Positions 6,911 to 6,998 of a stretch of DNA of 6,998 nucleotides are shown piece after piece. The stretch comes from an uncultured Collinsella sp. (GTDB taxonomy: Bacteria > Actinomycetota > Coriobacteriia > Coriobacteriales > Coriobacteriaceae). Below the pieces are notes generated by a model. It saw nothing but the letters and a program-made list of their open reading frames with translations, did not search any database and had not been told where the DNA came from. The DNA is taken from NCBI GenBank assembly GCA_900553415.1, contig USDH01000081.1:1-6998 (forward strand), in the 5' to 3' direction. How positions within the stretch are numbered: position 1 is the stretch's first letter; each line of letters opens with the position of its first letter. The position numbers and the translations under genes were made by a program.

Positions 6911-6998
6911 TTAGCGGGCTGTCGCTTTGGCTTGGGCGGCGCGATAGGTGCGTGCCGGGTGGCAGAGTAGTACCGCCACGACCATAAAGAACGCCGTG
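6911..6998 (-). CDS. C-terminal end of a probable membrane protein (partial, continues beyond right edge)
   Basis: The minus strand is open from the right edge to a TAA at 6913-6911 and encodes 28 residues. A hydrophobic run TAFFMVVAVLLCH is followed by a basic, Ala-rich tail, PARTYRAAQAKATAR. A last transmembrane helix with a positively charged cytoplasmic tail is how many transporters (for example MFS) end, but so short a fragment cannot be assigned. It ends 27 bases from the stop of the LysR-type gene, converging with it, and no terminator hairpin is evident between them. Confidence 0.55.
   Translation of the reverse strand, partial: TAFFMVVAVLLCHPARTYRAAQAKATAR

Noticed and set aside
6883..6987. 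Small plus-strand frame starting at the TAATG overlap with the LysR-type stop
   Set aside because: The 34-residue product has no ribosome binding site of its own and no family features; the opposite strand reads as a plausible membrane-protein end.

Overview
The window is about 7 kb of GC-rich bacterial chromosome. Most of it is ordinary housekeeping and transport genes, densely packed, with strong AAGGAG-type ribosome binding sites. Codon choice and gene content look like a gut actinobacterium of the Coriobacteriia, most likely Collinsella. That assignment is recognition from memory, not a search result. No phage, insertion sequence, tRNA or cas gene is visible.

Layout: (1) 1-343, minus strand: the start of a YtrA-type GntR repressor that runs off the left edge. 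Its promoter overlaps an AT-rich inverted repeat (371-404). (2) 344-909: a 566-base divergent intergenic region. It holds the most unusual structure here, eight copies of a 15-bp motif (TCTCAATCTGTAACA) in strictly alternating orientation, every neighbouring pair separated by exactly 25 bp (470-764). (3) 910-2523, plus: prfC, peptide chain release factor 3. (4) 2566-4129, plus: a probable two-gene operon. A clear promoter is followed by a structured leader of about 79 nt, a six-helix VUT/YhhQ-family membrane protein (probable queuosine-precursor transporter), a short-chain dehydrogenase 9 bases downstream, and a strong hairpin terminator. (5) 4143-5858, minus: ung (family 1 uracil-DNA glycosylase), preceded on the same strand by an EamA/DMT-family permease. 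(6) 5859-6016: a divergent control region with a LysR-type box, a perfect 14-bp palindrome and a solo partial copy of the array motif. (7) 6017-6883, plus: a LysR-type regulator, probably controlling itself and the divergent EamA permease. (8) 6911-6998, minus: the last 28 residues of a protein, probably a membrane protein, entering from the right edge.

Functional groups: translation termination (RF3), a possible tRNA-modification precursor uptake unit with a candidate riboswitch-like leader, base-excision repair (Ung), and a LysR/EamA efflux or uptake pair. The 8-site alternating array between the GntR gene and prfC is the only element with no ready explanation, and it is the main candidate for something undescribed.
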